From the NCBI GenBank assembly GCA_964565775.1, contig CAZMGB010000002.1, forward strand, positions 62,001 through 126,000: 64,000 nucleotides of DNA. Direction: 5' to 3'. Positions 61,910 to 64,000 of this stretch are shown here, piece after piece (within the stretch, counting starts at the first letter, position 1; each line of letters begins with the position of its first letter). A model generated the notes under the pieces. That model did not search any database, was not told the origin of the DNA, and saw only the letters and a list, made by a program, of their open reading frames with translations. Made by a program: the position numbers and the translations under genes. The DNA comes from CAZMGB01 sp964565775. GTDB lineage: Bacteria; Chloroflexota; Dehalococcoidia; DSTF01; JALHUB01.

Positions 61910-62452
61910 ATGTCTTACGACAGCGAGGCCCAAGGCCAACCGCCCCATCGGGAGGAGAAGGCGGTCCGCCCTGCGGAGGAGGCGCCGGTCGAAGGGGCGA
62001 TCAGCATCGCTCTCGCCCAGCGACTGGTGGTCTTCCTGCTGGCAGCCTGGAACGTCTTCGCGGGCCTATCGCTTGCCGTCTTCCAGGGGGCCAGCTCCGC
62101 TTCCCTGGGAGCGGGCATCAAGGACGCGGCGGCGCAGCGTCTCATCGGCGTCCACATGCTGATCCTGGCGCCGGTGTTCTTCATGCTCGCCTGGAAGCCG
62201 CAGAAGTACGGCGCCTTCATGTGGCTGGCCTACGTCAGCCAGGCGGCGATAGCGGCTGCCACCGCCTACGACCTGGTGGCGGGCAATCGAGACGTTGGGG
62301 ACGGCGCCCTGCCGCTTGTCGTGGCGCTGATCTTCCTGGTGCTCCTGGTGTACCTCTGGGCAGCGGGCCGCCGCGCCGTCGAACGAGTGCCCGAGCCGGC
62401 AGAAGAGCCGACCGGCTCCAGTCGGCCCGAGGAGAACGAGGGGCTCAAGTAG
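61910..62452 (+). CDS. Small membrane protein of unknown function
   Basis: 180 residues from ATG 61910. Acidic N-terminus, four membrane helices (about 34-52, 72-92, 100-120, 130-150) and an acidic C-terminal tail. QRLVVFLLAAWNVF and LAPVFFMLAWKPQKYG are typical of small integral membrane proteins of unknown role. Ribosome-binding site is weak (GGGGAA). Co-directional with the zincin gene. Confidence 0.6.
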   Translation: MSYDSEAQGQPPHREEKAVRPAEEAPVEGAISIALAQRLVVFLLAAWNVFAGLSLAVFQGASSASLGAGIKDAAAQRLIGVHMLILAPVFFMLAWKPQKYGAFMWLAYVSQAAIAAATAYDLVAGNRDVGDGALPLVVALIFLVLLVYLWAAGRRAVERVPEPAEEPTGSSRPEENEGLK

Positions 62453-62475
62453 GGCCGGAACGGCCCGACACGAGC

Positions 62476-63645
62476 CTAGCCGAGATCCACGACACCCCTA
62501 TCGGGACGCATATCCGGCGCGAGCGCCAGCAGGCGGCCGACACGCTCCGACGCCGCCGCCAGCAGCTCCGCGGCCCGCGCCTCCGCCTCCGCCAGCGTCA
62601 TCGGGCCGGGCGTGATGCTCAGCGCCGCGTCGATGCCCTGCTCCCGCAGCGATGTCGCGTCGGCCGTCACCTCACCGGCCAGCGCGATAACGGGAAGGCC
62701 TCGCTCCTTCGCCATGCGCGCGACGCCCGCGACAGTCTTGCCGTAGCCCGTCTGAGCGTCCAGGCGCCCCTCGCCGGTCAGCACAAGGTCGGCACCGGCC
62801 AGCCGGTCGGCCAGCCCGGCAGCCTCCGCGATGAGGTCGACGCCGGGCCCCACCTCGGCTCCCAGAAAGGCGACGAGGCCCGCCCCCAGGCCGCCGGCGG
62901 CGCCCGCCCCCGGCAGCTCGGCGACAGCGACGCCAAGGTCGCGCTCGATGACGCGCGCATAGCGTGCGAGCGCCGCGTCCAGCTCCCGCGCCATCTCCGG
63001 CGTCGCCCCTTTCTGGGGCCCGTAGACCATCGATGCGCCCGTCGGGCCGCAGAGGGGGTTCGTGACGTCTACCGCGACTTGCACGCGACAGCCGGCAAGT
63101 CGGGAGTCGAGGCCGGAGACATCGATGCGGTCCAGGCGGGCGAGAGCAGCGCCGCCCCGCGGCAGCTCGTCGCCGCGCTCGTCGAGCAGGCGGGCACCCA
63201 GGGCCTGGGCCATGCCGGCGCCGCCGTCGTTCGTGGCGCTGCCGCCCACGCCCACGATGATCCGGTGGCAGCCCGAATCGAGAGCGGCGCGGATGAACTG
63301 CCCGGTGCCGAAGGTGCTGGCGATGCGAGGGTCGCGCTCTTCCGCTCGCAGGAGGACGAGGCCCGAGGCGGCCGCCATCTCGATCACGGCGCTGGCGGCG
63401 TCCTCCAGCAGGCCCCAGACGGCCTCGATCGGGCGGCCCAAAGGGTCCGTCACGCTGGCCTGGAGGCAGCGGCCGCCGCGCGCCGCCACCAACGCCTCGA
63501 CGGTACCGGGGCCGCCGTCGGCCATGGGGAGAAGGTCGACTTCAGCCTCGGGCAAAGCGCGGCGGATGCCCTCAGCGATGGCTGCGGCGGCCTGGCGGGC
63601 GCTGAGGCTACCCTTGAATTCCTGCGGGGCGATGAGAAGGCGCAT
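62476..63645 (-). CDS. Glycerate kinase (GarK/GlxK type)
   Basis: 389 residues from ATG 63645 (GGAGAG upstream). Starts MRLLIAPQEFKGSLSA; MADGGPGTVEALV, GVGGSATNDGG, TGEGRLDAQTG and ALAGEVTAD are family landmarks. Phosphorylates glycerate to 2-phosphoglycerate, feeding glycolate or photorespiratory-type carbon into glycolysis. Confidence 0.94.
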   Translation of the reverse strand: MRLLIAPQEFKGSLSARQAAAAIAEGIRRALPEAEVDLLPMADGGPGTVEALVAARGGRCLQASVTDPLGRPIEAVWGLLEDAASAVIEMAAASGLVLLRAEERDPRIASTFGTGQFIRAALDSGCHRIIVGVGGSATNDGGAGMAQALGARLLDERGDELPRGGAALARLDRIDVSGLDSRLAGCRVQVAVDVTNPLCGPTGASMVYGPQKGATPEMARELDAALARYARVIERDLGVAVAELPGAGAAGGLGAGLVAFLGAEVGPGVDLIAEAAGLADRLAGADLVLTGEGRLDAQTGYGKTVAGVARMAKERGLPVIALAGEVTADATSLREQGIDAALSITPGPMTLAEAEARAAELLAAASERVGRLLALAPDMRPDRGVVDLG

Positions 63646-63672
63646 GAGTCTCTCCAGCGCATGGACGGGCAC

Positions 63673-63700
63673 TTGACAAAAGTCTATCATGGTCTAGGCT
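63673..63700 (+). promoter_or_regulatory. Promoter for the tiny membrane-peptide gene
   Basis: TTGACA (63673-63678), 16 bp, TAGGCT (63695-63700); the same boxes and spacing as the promoter at 46665. Confidence 0.5.
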
Positions 63701-63773
63701 TGCATTGGGTGATTTCGCCCCGCTTTCCGTGGGCCTTCGCACGGGCCTGGCGAGCTAGAGCCGGAGAGATGCC

Positions 63774-63893
63774 TTGGCTGAGGTAGGCCTAACGATTCTC
63801 GTCGTCGCTGTCCTGCTCGTAACCGACCGCGAGCGGGTCGAGTGGCTCGCTGGCAAGCTGCGCGACTTCGTCGACTGGCTGGGCACCGAGTAG
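63774..63893 (+). CDS. Tiny membrane peptide, 39 residues
   Basis: TTG start with GGAGAG 5 bases upstream. One hydrophobic helix (GLTILVVAVLLVTD) then an amphipathic charged segment (RERVEWLAGKLRDFVDWLGTE) and TAG. No known family. The gene has its own promoter and precedes the SOS-type promoter. Confidence 0.5.
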   Translation: MAEVGLTILVVAVLLVTDRERVEWLAGKLRDFVDWLGTE

Positions 63894-63933
63894 CCGGCCT
63901 CCACCTTTTTCGTTCGATCTTCTTTTTGCCCCC

Positions 63934-63962
63934 TTGACAACGAACGCATGTTCTGTTAGTCT
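63934..63962 (+). promoter_or_regulatory. Promoter with SOS-type operator at the window edge
   Basis: TTGACA (63934-63939), 17 bp, TAGTCT (63957-63962). The spacer holds GAAC-GCAT-GTTC (63942-63953), a perfect LexA/DinR half-site dyad, with a second, imperfect one (GAAC-AGAT-GTGC) at 63972-63983. AAGGGAGG at 63991-63998 is the ribosome-binding site of a gene starting just outside the window. Confidence 0.75.
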
Positions 63963-64000
63963 CATCGTGTAGAACAGATGTGCGTAGTCAAAGGGAGGCC

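Overview
The window is about 64 kb of chromosome from a high-GC bacterium. Several features together point to the Chloroflexota, possibly near Dehalococcoidia: Gram-positive-style control elements (HrcA/CIRCE, TTGACA/TATAAT promoters with 16-18 bp spacers, a GAAC-N4-GTTC SOS-type operator, a c-di-AMP riboswitch), a yacL-ispD-ispF-cysE-cysS cluster, a clostridial-type Fe-S PurF, desulforedoxin-like peptides and dispersed GC-rich palindromes. The assignment is inference and no rRNA is present to confirm it. I saw no tRNA, rRNA, CRISPR array, transposase or prophage.

Left part (0-31.7 kb). A CIRCE-controlled heat-shock operon runs leftwards: hrcA-grpE-small genes-dnaK-small gene-UbiA/MenA prenyltransferase. 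It holds a cluster of unexplained tiny genes and a second copy of the dnaK 3' end. Next come a metallo-beta-lactamase-fold protein, a LysM/M23 endopeptidase, rho, a transaldolase-family aldolase, pyrG, and a MoaD-like protein with a tungsten aldehyde:ferredoxin oxidoreductase. An M16 peptidase and a CitE-like lyase run the other way. A long leftward block holds a gluzincin-type protease, yqeY, rpsU, an amidohydrolase, two tandem desulforedoxin-like peptides, a glycosyltransferase, a GalT-like protein and a purine segment (purF-purM-purH). A type II restriction-modification pair sits inside that purine segment. PurM and PurH both appear to carry in-frame palindromic insertions.

Middle part (31.7-49 kb). 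A CadC/SmtB-like sensor is translationally coupled to a cation diffusion facilitator. The cysS-cysE-ispF-ispD-yacL operon, a VTT/DedA-like protein, a large radical SAM protein and a membrane-anchored beta-sandwich protein follow. A c-di-AMP (ydaO-type) riboswitch with promoter and terminator precedes an MFS transporter. Then come a TetR-ABC exporter operon with direct-repeat operator candidates, a hydrolase and glutamate dehydrogenase.

Right part (49-64 kb). rpoB-rpoC (leftward, two tandem promoters, rho-independent terminator) are followed by an acyl-CoA dehydrogenase, a lipoprotein with a possible TIM-barrel domain, a gene-free stretch full of stable hairpins that may encode an undescribed RNA, three small rightward genes including an HExxH zincin, glycerate kinase, a tiny membrane peptide, and at the very edge an SOS-type promoter plus a ribosome-binding site for a gene beyond the window.

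The strongest second-look items are the c-di-AMP riboswitch upstream of an MFS gene, the duplicated dnaK tail differing only at synonymous sites, the in-frame palindrome in purM, the restriction-modification system inside the pur cluster, and the two structured gene-free regions at 18.4 and 60.3-60.7 kb.
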